The notes below the pieces were generated by a model, which was not told the origin of the DNA, did not search any database, and saw only the letters and a program-made list of their open reading frames with translations. Made by a program: the position numbers and the translations under genes. DNA of 64,000 nucleotides from Streptomyces litmocidini (lineage in GTDB: Bacteria; Actinomycetota; Actinomycetes; Streptomycetales; Streptomycetaceae). The stretch spans positions 1-64,000 of the forward strand of contig NZ_BMTQ01000014.1 of NCBI RefSeq assembly GCF_014649755.1, in the 5' to 3' direction. Positions 34,801-43,345 of the stretch are shown one piece after another. The stretch's first letter is position 1. The number at the start of each line of letters is the position of its first letter.

Positions 34801-35739
34801 CACTTCGTCGAGGACATCGCCCCGCGCCAGCTCCGCCTGATCGACGAGATCGCCGTCGAGTACGGCCCGGAGGACAGCGAATGGCTGGCCCCGCTCCGCC
34901 ACTTCTGGGGGGTCACCTACCCGGGCGCCCTCGACATGCGCTTCCCGAGCGCGGCCCGCGCGACCCGCGCGACCCTCCGCGCCCTGTACGAACGCCACGC
35001 CCCGCGCCAGGGCCGGGGGCAGAGCCGGGGGCCGACACCGGGCCGCCCGCAGGGCGGGCACCCCGGCCCCTTCCCGAGGGCCCGCCAGGAGCCCGATCCG
35101 CACACCGGGCCCGGCCCTCGGCCGGGGCACGGGCCGCGCCCCGCGCGCGAGGAGGGGACCGGGTACGGTCCTCGGCCCCCGCACGGGCCGCGCCCCGCGC
35201 ACGAGGACGACGCCGGCCAGGAGCCCCGGCACGGGCACGGGCCCCGTCCCCGACACGGCGACGGCCACGAGCCCCGACCCCGGCGCGAGGACGGTGCCGG
35301 GTACGGGTCCCGGTCCCGGCGCGAGGAGGGCGCCGGGTACGGGGAAGGCGCCGGGTACGGGGACGATGCCGGGTACGGGGATGGTGCCCGGCGCGATCCG
35401 CGGGCCGGGCACGCGCACGGGCCCGCCTCCTCGGAACCGTCCGCCCACGAGGGGGAGTGGCAACCGGAGCCCGAGGAGGACTACGGCCCCGCGCCCGAGG
35501 AGGACTACGGGCCTGCGCCCGAGGAGGACTACGGGCCTGCGTACGAGAGGGGTCACGGGCCCTCGTACGAGGAGGACTACGGGCCTGCGCACGAGGAGGG
35601 TTACGGCCCCGCGTACGAAGAGGACTACGGCCCCGCGTACGAAGAGGACTACGGGCCCGCGTACGAGGAGGACCGCGACCCGGACTTCGAGGCCGACGAC
35701 GAGCCGTACGACCGCGGCCGGGCCGGTGAGGAGGAATGA
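31882..35739 (+). CDS. Giant tubulin-like protein (Tubulin_2 type)
   Basis: 1285 residues; ribosome site GAGGAG before ATG. The N-terminus MKIYQPMLFVGLGGTGGKIG is the Rossmann-like nucleotide strand and loop of tubulin-like proteins, and VAGGTGAGI at 194-202 is the tubulin/FtsZ signature GGTGAG. The large remainder is helical with a conserved-looking block to about residue 1030. Residues about 1043-1285 are repetitive, ending in EEDYGPAP-type octapeptides. It is far larger than FtsZ and probably GTP-dependent. The GTPase and GAP1-like neighbours make it the likely structural or switching core. It starts 22 nt after the vWA gene. Confidence 0.78.
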   Translation: MKIYQPMLFVGLGGTGGKIGSELERQLRRELCGPDGTDLVDGGRRLPFQLPDCLQFVYADFSEGELLSQPQFRAKGAEGAAFARTSRMVRDLLPTDFDSSPEVTRMLRVSVPEETRHWLPPQARQPRVAPLNSGAGQLPTVGRAALFATVRSGLEPVLRQLREAIGAIGQAAGDLKRVGGGRIRGCDVFVAFSVAGGTGAGIFYDFIHLIGHEFRNAKVPGVKIYPLVVMPSAFPPEAGGGREAELNAARALVDLSRLVDDQNVPNALDVVGDVEERGRLGVTYPGDGVVALRPATMQTAFLFSKPAVIGAEDLRRSITAMVMSLIGTELGEDSGSVNRAEDDYQSFAASFINKAVERSTPARTGIGYRGMSTSLAASLTVPVDDLAEIVAARLLAQAVRGMSERARRPARDGQNLVRDLFTRSAIGRLWSREAPDVPLPEPLPRGSRDITQELRRRLSDMEHSLERLDVHLSREVPRLTEDFRPGAGARELLGTVDPFQLETVLAGLPHHPDRVAREGFTGMLDNRRNDPERPPNVQTSAPNIPHIKRTVGGVVPARWTDPDVQDTLAAQQAWYQWRARVLWHRGWQAGEAQWRPSLNRVTNEVAELTKVLRSHEQNEAKSFADSRRELYRDDRAGIAYLLPPQNTLRAFYDDVVDRLAQSEGLPETTDAATLLDRLVGPDDWRRALDAVRRSSGAAVKEIKQVVERRVKRLFGEANEDVFARPLLPSMELLLRAAAGDETAEAKVDPRWLDQFRARLAGLLPVGFIPDGSGPLKILIVHPASESDGRAADFLSQELNLPARVFPECRAVDTDSITVVFFRSGMNLTDISEVRSVLSLWSEARDSGGEDDFLHWRQRLGYRDDWLVSTEPDRQRILHRLLCAMWNGHIAVEGPAHSPHLVRISLQDGESATMSLRLEGFDGSLSSWAGLLRAYERSALLDQGQIIEQFCERLMRALPKGLAQVPAPPSRLFTHFVEDIAPRQLRLIDEIAVEYGPEDSEWLAPLRHFWGVTYPGALDMRFPSAARATRATLRALYERHAPRQGRGQSRGPTPGRPQGGHPGPFPRARQEPDPHTGPGPRPGHGPRPAREEGTGYGPRPPHGPRPAHEDDAGQEPRHGHGPRPRHGDGHEPRPRREDGAGYGSRSRREEGAGYGEGAGYGDDAGYGDGARRDPRAGHAHGPASSEPSAHEGEWQPEPEEDYGPAPEEDYGPAPEEDYGPAYERGHGPSYEEDYGPAHEEGYGPAYEEDYGPAYEEDYGPAYEEDRDPDFEADDEPYDRGRAGEEE
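35470..35673 (+). repeat. 24-bp (8-codon) repeat in the tubulin-like gene 3' end
   Basis: About eight units encode Pro-Ala-Pro/Tyr-Glu-Glu-Asp-Tyr-Gly with small changes. The unit length matches the repeats at hen1, pnkp and 54560-54815. The reading frame is preserved. Confidence 0.85.
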
Positions 35740-38297
35740 GCCCACGAGTCCCTCCCGTCCTCCCCGAACGACCGCTGCCGGGCCACGCCGTCTGCCTCGA
35801 CCTGCGCACGCCGCCCGCCGGGGCGGACGACCCCGAGGCCGCCGTCCGCGCGGCCCTGGAGGTCCCTCAGCCCGGCGGCGAGCGGCGCTTCCTCGTCGTC
35901 GACGAGGCCGATCGGCTCGTCGCCCACCAGCTGCTCCACGAGCGCCTCTCCTCCTACGGGCCGGCGCACGTCGTCTGCCTGGCGGTCGGCGCCCGGGGCG
36001 AACGGACCCTGAGCCGCTCCCTCACCCTCCGCCCGCCCGCCGCGGGCGTCCTGTGGGTCTTCGACTCCACGGAGGACGGCGTGCCGGGCGAGGCCGTGCT
36101 GCGCCCGCTCGTCGACGTCCTGTCCACGCCGGAGGTCTTCGACGCCGTCCTGCGCGCACTGGGCGAGGTGGTGCACGGCGTCGCCGTGCCCGCCGTGCGG
36201 GTCCTGGAGCACGACCTCACCGACGAGGCCAGGGCACGGGCCTGGCGGCAGGCCGTGGAGGGCCTCGCCGGGCCGGACGTCCCGGCCGGGAGCATCTCCG
36301 CCGAGCAGGTGCCCGGCGCGCTCGCGCTCCTCCTCGACGAGGGCGTGCCGCGCTCGCTGTCCGGGCACCGGTGGCTGCCGCCCCAGGGCCGGGCGGGAGC
36401 CGGGCTCGCCGCCTGCGACGCGGCGGTCGGGGAGGCGGTCGAGGGCTACCACCGGGTCCGCGGCCCGGCCGGTCTCCTCACCGGGGCCGGCCGGAGCGTC
36501 GACCTGCCGGCGGACCTGGAACGGGTGACGGAGGAACTGGAGCGGTTCCGCACCGCCGTCGCGGACGCGTTCGGCGCGGCGGGCGGCACCCGGCTCACCG
36601 CCGAGCACCGGGGGATGCTGCGCGAGCGGGGCGTCGAACTGCCGGAGCTGCCGCGGGAGATCTCCCGGGCCGGGATCGTCCCGGCGCTGCGCGACCTCAC
36701 CCACGACCTGATCGGCAAGGGGCTGCCGCTGCGGTCCGTGGCGGCCCGGCTGTCCGCGCTGTCCGCGCGCACCGCGCCCGTGGGCAGCGCGGCCCGCCTC
36801 GCCCGGCTCGACGCGATCTGCGGCCCCGAGCGGCTGCGGCGGCTCGGCGCCCGGTACCCCTTCACGGCGGGCGGTCCGCGCCCCGCGGCCTTCGCCGTCA
36901 CCGGGCTGCTCGCGCTGCTCGCCGGCGTCTGGCCGGTGCTCGGCTGGGCCCTCGGCCCGGCCGTCGGCGTCCTCGCCGCCGGGCTCGCGCACCTGATGCT
37001 GCGGCGCAGGCCCAACCGTTCGCCCGACGGGCGGAACGACGGCGGCGGGGCCACGGGCGCGGCGCCCCGGCTCTTCGGCGGGCTGCTCGGCGGCCTCGTC
37101 GGGGCGGGCCTCGGCTCGTTCCTGGACCTGCCCGGCTGGGTGCCGCCGGCGGCGGCGGTCGTGTCCGTGGCGGCCGTCGTGCTGCTCGCACTGCGCGACT
37201 GGACCCGGGGCGTGGACGAGTGGTGGGCGAGCGCGGACCCGGAGGAGGCCTGGCGGATCCTGCGGGAGATCCAGGACCTGGTGGTCACCACCGCCGTGCA
37301 CGACTGGCTCTTCGCCGAGGTGCGGCACCACTGCTCGGCCGGGGCGGGTGCCGTCGCCGGGCTGCTCCGGGGGCTCGCGGAGACCGCCGACGCGCACGGG
37401 CAGCCGCACGCGGTGCCGAAGGCCGGCCGGCCGGAGGCCGAGCCGCCGCCGGCCCGGGAGGGCGGGGCGGCGTCCTGGACCTGGGAGGACTGGCGGGACG
37501 ACGGGGACGACTGGGGGGAGGGGACGGAGGCCTGGGGGGACGGCGCGGAGGACCCCCTCTGGTCCGACCCGGCCGGGGAGGCGGCCGGGCCCGCCGCCCC
37601 CGAGCCCCCGCCCCCGGCTTCGTACGGCGTGCCCGACCGGGACCCCGGGAGCCCCGTCGGCGGCCCCCTGTCCGCCCCCGCGCCCAGCTGGCTGGAGCGT
37701 CGGTACGGGGACGGGGGACCCGCGCTCGTCGACACCCTGGTCGGCGACCTGGTCGCCGGGACCGTCCTGATCCTCGACCGGTGCTGGGCGGGCATCGAGC
37801 GAGACCCCGGAGCCCTCGCGCGCGCCGGGCACGAGCAGCGGCTCTCCGAGCTCCTGGACGAGACCCGGCTCCGTCTGGAGCGGGACGTGGCCGCCTCGCC
37901 GCCGCCCCGGTACGAGGGCCTCCGCGATCCCGAGGCGCTCGCCTCCCTCGCGGCGTTCACCGACCGTTCCGACCGGCCCGACGCGGCCCGTCTCACCGGC
38001 GTCGCCGCCGACGCGGTGGCCCGGCTGCTGCTGGCGGAGGACGACCCCGGCCGTACGGTCGCGCTGTGCGGCCCCGAGCACCTGCGGCTGCTCTCCCACG
38101 ATCCGCTCACCACCCGTCAGGTCCGCTTCGTGCCCGAGGCGATGCGGCGCGGCGCCGCCGGGGACGACATCTGGCGGGGCACCGCCGAGGACGTGGTGTG
38201 GACCGGCGCGGGACGGCACGCCGGCATCCTCCGTCTCGTACCGCTGCGCACGGACGTCGTGCACACCGTCCGCGCCGAGGAGGCGGGAGAACCGTGA
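35736..38297 (+). CDS. Multi-pass membrane protein of the tubulin/GTPase operon, unknown function
   Basis: 853 residues. Residues 1-170 are an alpha/beta domain (RRFLVVDEADRLVAHQLL, AGVLWVFDSTED). Helical coiled-coil-like segments follow (LERVTEELERFRTAVADAF). Two pairs of hydrophobic helices lie at about 384-425 and 443-486. The C-terminal part has a Trp/Asp/Pro-rich linker and a second domain (VDTLVGDLVAGTVLILDRCW) with long helices. I do not recognise the family. Its fixed place between the tubulin-like and GTPase genes, with 4-nt overlaps, suggests a membrane adaptor for that machinery. Confidence 0.6.
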   Translation: MSPRVPPVLPERPLPGHAVCLDLRTPPAGADDPEAAVRAALEVPQPGGERRFLVVDEADRLVAHQLLHERLSSYGPAHVVCLAVGARGERTLSRSLTLRPPAAGVLWVFDSTEDGVPGEAVLRPLVDVLSTPEVFDAVLRALGEVVHGVAVPAVRVLEHDLTDEARARAWRQAVEGLAGPDVPAGSISAEQVPGALALLLDEGVPRSLSGHRWLPPQGRAGAGLAACDAAVGEAVEGYHRVRGPAGLLTGAGRSVDLPADLERVTEELERFRTAVADAFGAAGGTRLTAEHRGMLRERGVELPELPREISRAGIVPALRDLTHDLIGKGLPLRSVAARLSALSARTAPVGSAARLARLDAICGPERLRRLGARYPFTAGGPRPAAFAVTGLLALLAGVWPVLGWALGPAVGVLAAGLAHLMLRRRPNRSPDGRNDGGGATGAAPRLFGGLLGGLVGAGLGSFLDLPGWVPPAAAVVSVAAVVLLALRDWTRGVDEWWASADPEEAWRILREIQDLVVTTAVHDWLFAEVRHHCSAGAGAVAGLLRGLAETADAHGQPHAVPKAGRPEAEPPPAREGGAASWTWEDWRDDGDDWGEGTEAWGDGAEDPLWSDPAGEAAGPAAPEPPPPASYGVPDRDPGSPVGGPLSAPAPSWLERRYGDGGPALVDTLVGDLVAGTVLILDRCWAGIERDPGALARAGHEQRLSELLDETRLRLERDVAASPPPRYEGLRDPEALASLAAFTDRSDRPDAARLTGVAADAVARLLLAEDDPGRTVALCGPEHLRLLSHDPLTTRQVRFVPEAMRRGAAGDDIWRGTAEDVVWTGAGRHAGILRLVPLRTDVVHTVRAEEAGEP

Positions 38298-40570
38298 CCG
38301 ATCCGAACCACCCGAGCGACCCGAACCGCCCGCCGGACCCGGCCCGTCCGACGGACCCCGACCGTCCGCCGGGCCAGGACCCCCTGGGCGACCCGAACCA
38401 GCCGCTCGGTCCGGAGCACCCCGACCACCTGCGCGAGCCGACCCCGCCCACCCACCCCTACTACCAGGAGCTGGAGTTCCTCACCCCCCGCGAGGCGCCG
38501 GTGCGCTTCGCCGTGCGCTACGGCGAGGACCACCGGCCGCCCGGCCGCCCCGGCGTCCTCGCGCGCCGGGCGACCCTGGGCGCGGGCGCGCCCGTCCTCC
38601 AGTACCGGCTGCCGTCGTCCGCACAGGGCGATCCGCACGCCTACGCCCTCCTCGAACGGGAGACGGCGGCCGCCGTCGCCCTCGAACGCCGCTACGGCGG
38701 CGCGAAGTTCGGCGCGGTCTTCGCCAGGATCGTCGGCTTCGACCTGACCGCCGCCGAGCCCTTCGTGCTGTACCGGCCGCCGACCGGCCGTCCGCTGTCC
38801 GAGTGGGCCGGGCGGCTCGGCGCCGAGGACCAGGAACGCATCACCGGCCAGCTCGCCATGGCGGTGAGGCTCCTGGACGAGGCCGACCTCGTGCACCGGG
38901 CCATCGCGCCCGACACCGTACGGTGGGACGGCGCCCGGGTCCGGCTCTGCGAACCGTACGCCGCGCAGCGCGCCGGGGAGGCCCGCGAACCCTTCGGCGG
39001 CGCCCCCTGGGCCTCGCCCGAACAGCGCGCGGGCCAGGGCGTCGTCGACCCGCGCGACGACCTGTGGTCCGTCGCCGAACTCGCCTACTACCTCCTCGCC
39101 GGCCGCCCCGACCGCGGCGAGGGACCCCCGGCCGACCTCGCCGACTACCGCCGCCTCGCCGCCCTCGGCCAGAGCGGGCTCTTCGCCGCGCGCGCGGCGG
39201 ACCGGCCCCGGCCGGCCGATCTCATGCGACTCCTTCACGTCCCCGACCCGCTCGCCACCGGCATCGGGGCGGCCGACCCGCTCGACCGGTGGCGCACCGA
39301 GTACGACCGCCAGACCGCCAGGAAACGCGCGGCCACCGGCGGCGCCCCGCCCGGCGGCGAGCCCCGCCGGGACGGGACGGAACCGCCCCCGCCGGACCCG
39401 CGGCCCGCACGCGCCTCGCTCCGCGACCGGCTCTTCGGCGGGGGCGACGCCTTCCGGCCCACCGCCCCCGTGCCCCCCGCACCGGCGCCGCCCCCGCCGC
39501 CGCGCGGCCGCATGTGCCCGCACTGCCTGCTCCCCGTCGAGTACGACGAACGGCTGCTCGTCACCATCGACGCCAAGGGCAACCGGATCCCGCTCGACCT
39601 CAGCGCCGAACGGCGCCCCGGCCACGTCGCGGACGCCCTGCGCAAGGCCTACCACCTGTGCCCGCACACCGTGGACGGCGACGAGGAGCACGAACTGCCC
39701 GTCCCCTACCTCACCAACGGCGAACCGCTCTCCGTCGCCCTCGTCGGCAGCTCCTCCGTCGGCAAGACCCACCTCCTCGCCGCCATGCTCGGCGAGGTCG
39801 AACTCGGCGGCCTCGAACCGTACGGACTCAAATGCCGGCCGCTCAACCCCGAAGCGCACAGGACCTTCGTGCGCGAACGGGTCCAGAGGCTCAAGGAGGG
39901 GCGGCAGCTCGGCCGTACCGGACAGCAGACCTTCGCCCGGTTCGCCGACGGCCTGCTCGTCTCGGCGGGCGGCGCCCGGCCCCGCCCCGTCGTCTTCTTC
40001 GACCTCGCCGGCGAGGACCTCGCCCAGGACGGGGAGGTCGGCCGCTTCCTCATGGGCGTCGACGCCTTCGTCTTCGTCCTCGACCCGCTGCGCGCCCTCC
40101 GGCTGCCCGGACTCGACCCGGTACGCGAACAGAGCGGGCTGCGGCGGCGCGACCTCGGCGACGAGGCCTTCACCACCGTGCTCAACCGCATCCCCCGGCA
40201 GCGCGGCGGACTCGTCGCCGCGCCCGCCGCGCTCGCCGTCAACAAGAGCGACCTCGTCCGCTTCGAACCGGTCGTCGACCGCTGGCTCGGCCGGGCGCTG
40301 CCCGGCCGCCACGACCCCGACGCCGTCCGCGAGGAGAGCCGGGACGCCTACGCCTTCCTCGCCCACCACGCGGGCGCCGCCTGGCTCAAGCCCTTCGACG
40401 ACTGCGCCGACTGCACCCTGCACTTCGTCGCCGCGACCGGCGGGCAGGCGCGCGACGACCGATTCCCGCACGGGGCCCGGCCGCGCCGGGTCCTCGCGCC
40501 GCTGCTGTCGCTCTTCGCCCTGTGCGGGCTGCTGCCCGGGGCGGAACCCGGAGAGGGGATCGTCCGATGA
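38294..40570 (+). CDS. Pseudokinase-GTPase fusion protein
   Basis: 758 residues from GTG (overlap GTGA). After a Pro/Asp repeat leader, residues about 60-310 resemble a protein kinase, but the catalytic loop is HRAIAPDTV (200-210), with Asp replaced by Ala, and no DFG is visible; DDLWSVAELAYYLLAGRP matches kinase helix F. A CPHC pair (408, 411) with a later CPH may bind zinc. The GTPase domain has P-loop GSSSVGKT (485-492), Walker B/G3 VVFFDLAGED (Asp570) and G4 NKSD (650-653). It is probably the regulated switch of the system, with the next gene as its GTPase-associated partner. Confidence 0.78.
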   Translation: MTDPNHPSDPNRPPDPARPTDPDRPPGQDPLGDPNQPLGPEHPDHLREPTPPTHPYYQELEFLTPREAPVRFAVRYGEDHRPPGRPGVLARRATLGAGAPVLQYRLPSSAQGDPHAYALLERETAAAVALERRYGGAKFGAVFARIVGFDLTAAEPFVLYRPPTGRPLSEWAGRLGAEDQERITGQLAMAVRLLDEADLVHRAIAPDTVRWDGARVRLCEPYAAQRAGEAREPFGGAPWASPEQRAGQGVVDPRDDLWSVAELAYYLLAGRPDRGEGPPADLADYRRLAALGQSGLFAARAADRPRPADLMRLLHVPDPLATGIGAADPLDRWRTEYDRQTARKRAATGGAPPGGEPRRDGTEPPPPDPRPARASLRDRLFGGGDAFRPTAPVPPAPAPPPPPRGRMCPHCLLPVEYDERLLVTIDAKGNRIPLDLSAERRPGHVADALRKAYHLCPHTVDGDEEHELPVPYLTNGEPLSVALVGSSSVGKTHLLAAMLGEVELGGLEPYGLKCRPLNPEAHRTFVRERVQRLKEGRQLGRTGQQTFARFADGLLVSAGGARPRPVVFFDLAGEDLAQDGEVGRFLMGVDAFVFVLDPLRALRLPGLDPVREQSGLRRRDLGDEAFTTVLNRIPRQRGGLVAAPAALAVNKSDLVRFEPVVDRWLGRALPGRHDPDAVREESRDAYAFLAHHAGAAWLKPFDDCADCTLHFVAATGGQARDDRFPHGARPRRVLAPLLSLFALCGLLPGAEPGEGIVR

Positions 40571-43275
40571 CGCGGACGGAGAACGAGGCCGACCAGATCG
40601 TCTTCCGCTGGGACAGCGAGAACCTCACCGGCAACACCGGCTTCGGGCCCGTCGCCTGGTCCGGGTCCCGCGACGAGACCGAGAACCTCTTCCAGCTCTC
40701 CGGCCCCGTGCTGCGGGCCAGCGGGGACGAGATCCGGCCGGCCCTGATCCGGCTCTGGCGGCGCGACCAGGTGATGCTCGTCCGGCGCGTGCCCTTCACG
40801 GACGCCGACGGCAGGACGTCCGCGCTCTGCCACGCCCTCGTCGGCGCGCCCGCCCTCCTCGGCCCCGCCGTCTGCCTCGGGCTCCACGGCTGGGACTGGG
40901 ACGGCGCCGCGAACGCCGCCGGGGCCCGGGGCCCGCTGCCGGTGGTCCCGGCGGAGTCCCTCGTCCCCGCCGCGAGCCGCGGGGGACTGCCGGAGCTCGA
41001 CCGGCTCCTGCCGCACGCGGCCGAGGAACTCGTCGGTACGGTCGCGGAGTTCCTGCGCCACCCCGACGACCTGTTCACCGTCCTCGACGAACGGGGCGAC
41101 ACCGCCTGCCCCGTGCTGTGGGGGCTGCGCAGCATGCTCGGCTCGCTCACCAGACGACCGTGGACCTTCGCCACCCACGACACGGCCGAACTGCCCTCGC
41201 TCCGCTTCGTGTTCGTCGGCCGCTGGTCCGGCGCGGCGAGCCGCAACGCCGAGCGGCGCCGCGTCGACCCGCGCGAGCGGTGCGGCGACCGGGCGGAGGA
41301 GGTCGCGGCCCGGCTCGTCCGCCACCACCTGTGGGAGGTCGAGGAGGGCAAGAGCCGCGACCGGGTGGTCGGCAGGGCCCTCCGCACGGCCGCCGCGACC
41401 TACCGGGGCCCGCTCCTGGAGTCGGCGTCCCGGGTCGCCGACCGCCTGGACGCCGTCGACCCCCGCGCCAAAGCCTCCCGCCGGAGGAGCCCGCTCCCGC
41501 CGGAGCCCGGGGACCGGGACCGGGAGGCACCGCCCCCCTGGGACCGGACCGCACCGGACCCCCGCCCCGGAACCGGGCCGGCGCCCGGGGCGCGGCGGGA
41601 CCGGACCGCGCCGCACCCCGGGCACGAGGACGCGCCGGCCCCTCGGGACGAGGACGCGGCGGGTGCCGGGTACGGGGGGTGGTGGGAGCAGCCCCCGCCC
41701 GGCTTCGGGGAGGAGGACGCCCGGGGCGCCGGGACCCGGGGGGAGCAGGGGCCGCCGGACTCTCCGGAGGAGGACGCCCGGGACGCCGCGAGCCGGGGGG
41801 AGCAGAAGCCGCCGGCCCGTCGGGAGGAGGACGCCCGGGGCGCCGGGTACGGGGGTGCCGGGGGCCGCCGGGACCTGAACGCGCCGGGTGCCCAGGAGCG
41901 GGGCGGCCGGGATCCCCGGGAACGGGGCACCCCGGGCCTCCGGGGTCGGGGTCTCCCGGACCCCGGGGACGAGGTCGCGCCCGGCCGCCGGTACGAGGGC
42001 ATCGGCGGTCGTCGGGACCGAGCGGCGCCCGATCCCTGGCGTCAGGACACCCCGGCCCCCTACGAGCAGGGCGCCCCGGGCGACCGGGAACCGGATTCCC
42101 CAGGCCCCCGGCACCCGGATCCCCGACACCCGGATCCCCGACACCCGGATCCCCGGCATGCAGACCCCCGGCATGCGGACCCCCGGCACCCGGCCGCCCT
42201 GCACCCGGGCTCGTCGGCTCCCCGGCGTCCCGACCCGGCGAGTGACGGGTACTCCGGCCCGTCGGACCCGCAGCACCCGGCCGTCCCGGAGCCCTGGTCC
42301 GGGGGCTCCGGGCCGGGTTCGGCCGTCCGGCCCGACGGGACGCCCGACACGCCGGGCCGGGCGGAGCGTCCCGCCCCGTCCGAGGAGCGTCCGGACTCCG
42401 ACGACGCGCGGGGAGCTTCGTGGGCCCCGGACGGCCGCGTGCCCGAACCGCCGGCCGGCCCGGGGCGGGCGCCCGCGTACGCCCCCGGGCCCCCGCTGCC
42501 GCCCGCACCCCCCTCCGCCCCCCGCCCCGCCGCCCACCCCCGGCCCGGGCTGCCGGTCGTCGCGCCGGAGTGGACCGGGCCCGGCAAGGGCGGGGGCGTG
42601 CGGCGGCGGGAGCGGGAGGCCGAGACCTCGCTCGTGCACAAGCTGCCGACCGTGCGGAGCGAGGAGGAGGCGCGGGAGCTCGTCGTGAGGGCCGGCAGCC
42701 AGGAGCTCCTGGAAGCGCTGCGCCGGCCCCAGGCGTACGGCGTCGTCACCGTCCTGCTCCGGGAGGTCGCCCGGCGGCTGCCGTCCTGGGGGCATCCGAT
42801 GCGCCGAAAGCTCTGCGAGGTGGTGATCGCCCGGGAGCTGTGGGCCGTCCCGCCGCCCGCCGCGCGGGAGGATTCCTCCGAGCCGTCGGAGGCGCTGCGC
42901 GCGGCCAACGCCGCCGAACTGCACCGCTGGGCGGTCCGCCCCCTGCTCGGCGGCGGCGACGCCCCGGCCGGTACGGTCGCCGAGCTGCTGTCGCGGCTCC
43001 GTACGAGCCCCGAGCCGTCCGCCCGGGAGGCGTTCTGGCTGATCGTCGACGGGGAGCGCCCGGGCCTGCCGGACGCGGTCTGGCTGACGCTCCTGAAGGA
43101 GGCGTACGGCCTGCCGCGCACCGCGCACCGCCCGGGCCCCCCGTCCCCCGCGCCCGCCCGCCCGGACGACCCCGGCAACGGCTACACCCGCCGTTTCCTG
43201 CGCCGGGCCGCGTTCCTGATCGGGGGGCTGGTGATCGCGATCGTGCTGGTCGGCGTGGCCCAGTGGATCACGTGA
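40567..43275 (+). CDS. GTPase-associated protein (GAP1-like) with disordered linker and C-terminal tail anchor
   Basis: 902 residues. The N-terminal domain (about 1-290) contains IVFRWDSENLTGNTGFGPVAWS, which recalls the GAP1-N2 family found with conflict-system GTPases. Residues about 300-670 are a Pro/Asp/Arg/Gly-rich linker with HPDPR pentapeptides. A helical C-terminal domain follows (SEEEARELVVRAGSQELLEALRR). The last residues are one membrane helix (FLIGGLVIAIVLVGVAQ), making it tail anchored. The family call is from memory. It closes the overlapping chain; arcA starts 70 nt later. Confidence 0.65.
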   Translation: MTRTENEADQIVFRWDSENLTGNTGFGPVAWSGSRDETENLFQLSGPVLRASGDEIRPALIRLWRRDQVMLVRRVPFTDADGRTSALCHALVGAPALLGPAVCLGLHGWDWDGAANAAGARGPLPVVPAESLVPAASRGGLPELDRLLPHAAEELVGTVAEFLRHPDDLFTVLDERGDTACPVLWGLRSMLGSLTRRPWTFATHDTAELPSLRFVFVGRWSGAASRNAERRRVDPRERCGDRAEEVAARLVRHHLWEVEEGKSRDRVVGRALRTAAATYRGPLLESASRVADRLDAVDPRAKASRRRSPLPPEPGDRDREAPPPWDRTAPDPRPGTGPAPGARRDRTAPHPGHEDAPAPRDEDAAGAGYGGWWEQPPPGFGEEDARGAGTRGEQGPPDSPEEDARDAASRGEQKPPARREEDARGAGYGGAGGRRDLNAPGAQERGGRDPRERGTPGLRGRGLPDPGDEVAPGRRYEGIGGRRDRAAPDPWRQDTPAPYEQGAPGDREPDSPGPRHPDPRHPDPRHPDPRHADPRHADPRHPAALHPGSSAPRRPDPASDGYSGPSDPQHPAVPEPWSGGSGPGSAVRPDGTPDTPGRAERPAPSEERPDSDDARGASWAPDGRVPEPPAGPGRAPAYAPGPPLPPAPPSAPRPAAHPRPGLPVVAPEWTGPGKGGGVRRREREAETSLVHKLPTVRSEEEARELVVRAGSQELLEALRRPQAYGVVTVLLREVARRLPSWGHPMRRKLCEVVIARELWAVPPPAAREDSSEPSEALRAANAAELHRWAVRPLLGGGDAPAGTVAELLSRLRTSPEPSAREAFWLIVDGERPGLPDAVWLTLLKEAYGLPRTAHRPGPPSPAPARPDDPGNGYTRRFLRRAAFLIGGLVIAIVLVGVAQWIT
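42112..42192 (+). repeat. 15-bp tandem repeat in the linker of the GAP1-like gene
   Basis: About five units encode Arg-His-Pro/Ala-Asp-Pro. The DNA units are CACCCGGATCCCCGA with few changes. They lie in the predicted disordered linker. Confidence 0.85.
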
Positions 43276-43345
43276 CCGCGAGGGCCGCCGGGGTGAGCAC
43301 GTCGAAAGGCGGGCCAGGGTCGCCCGGCTCCGTCAGGATGGGCGC

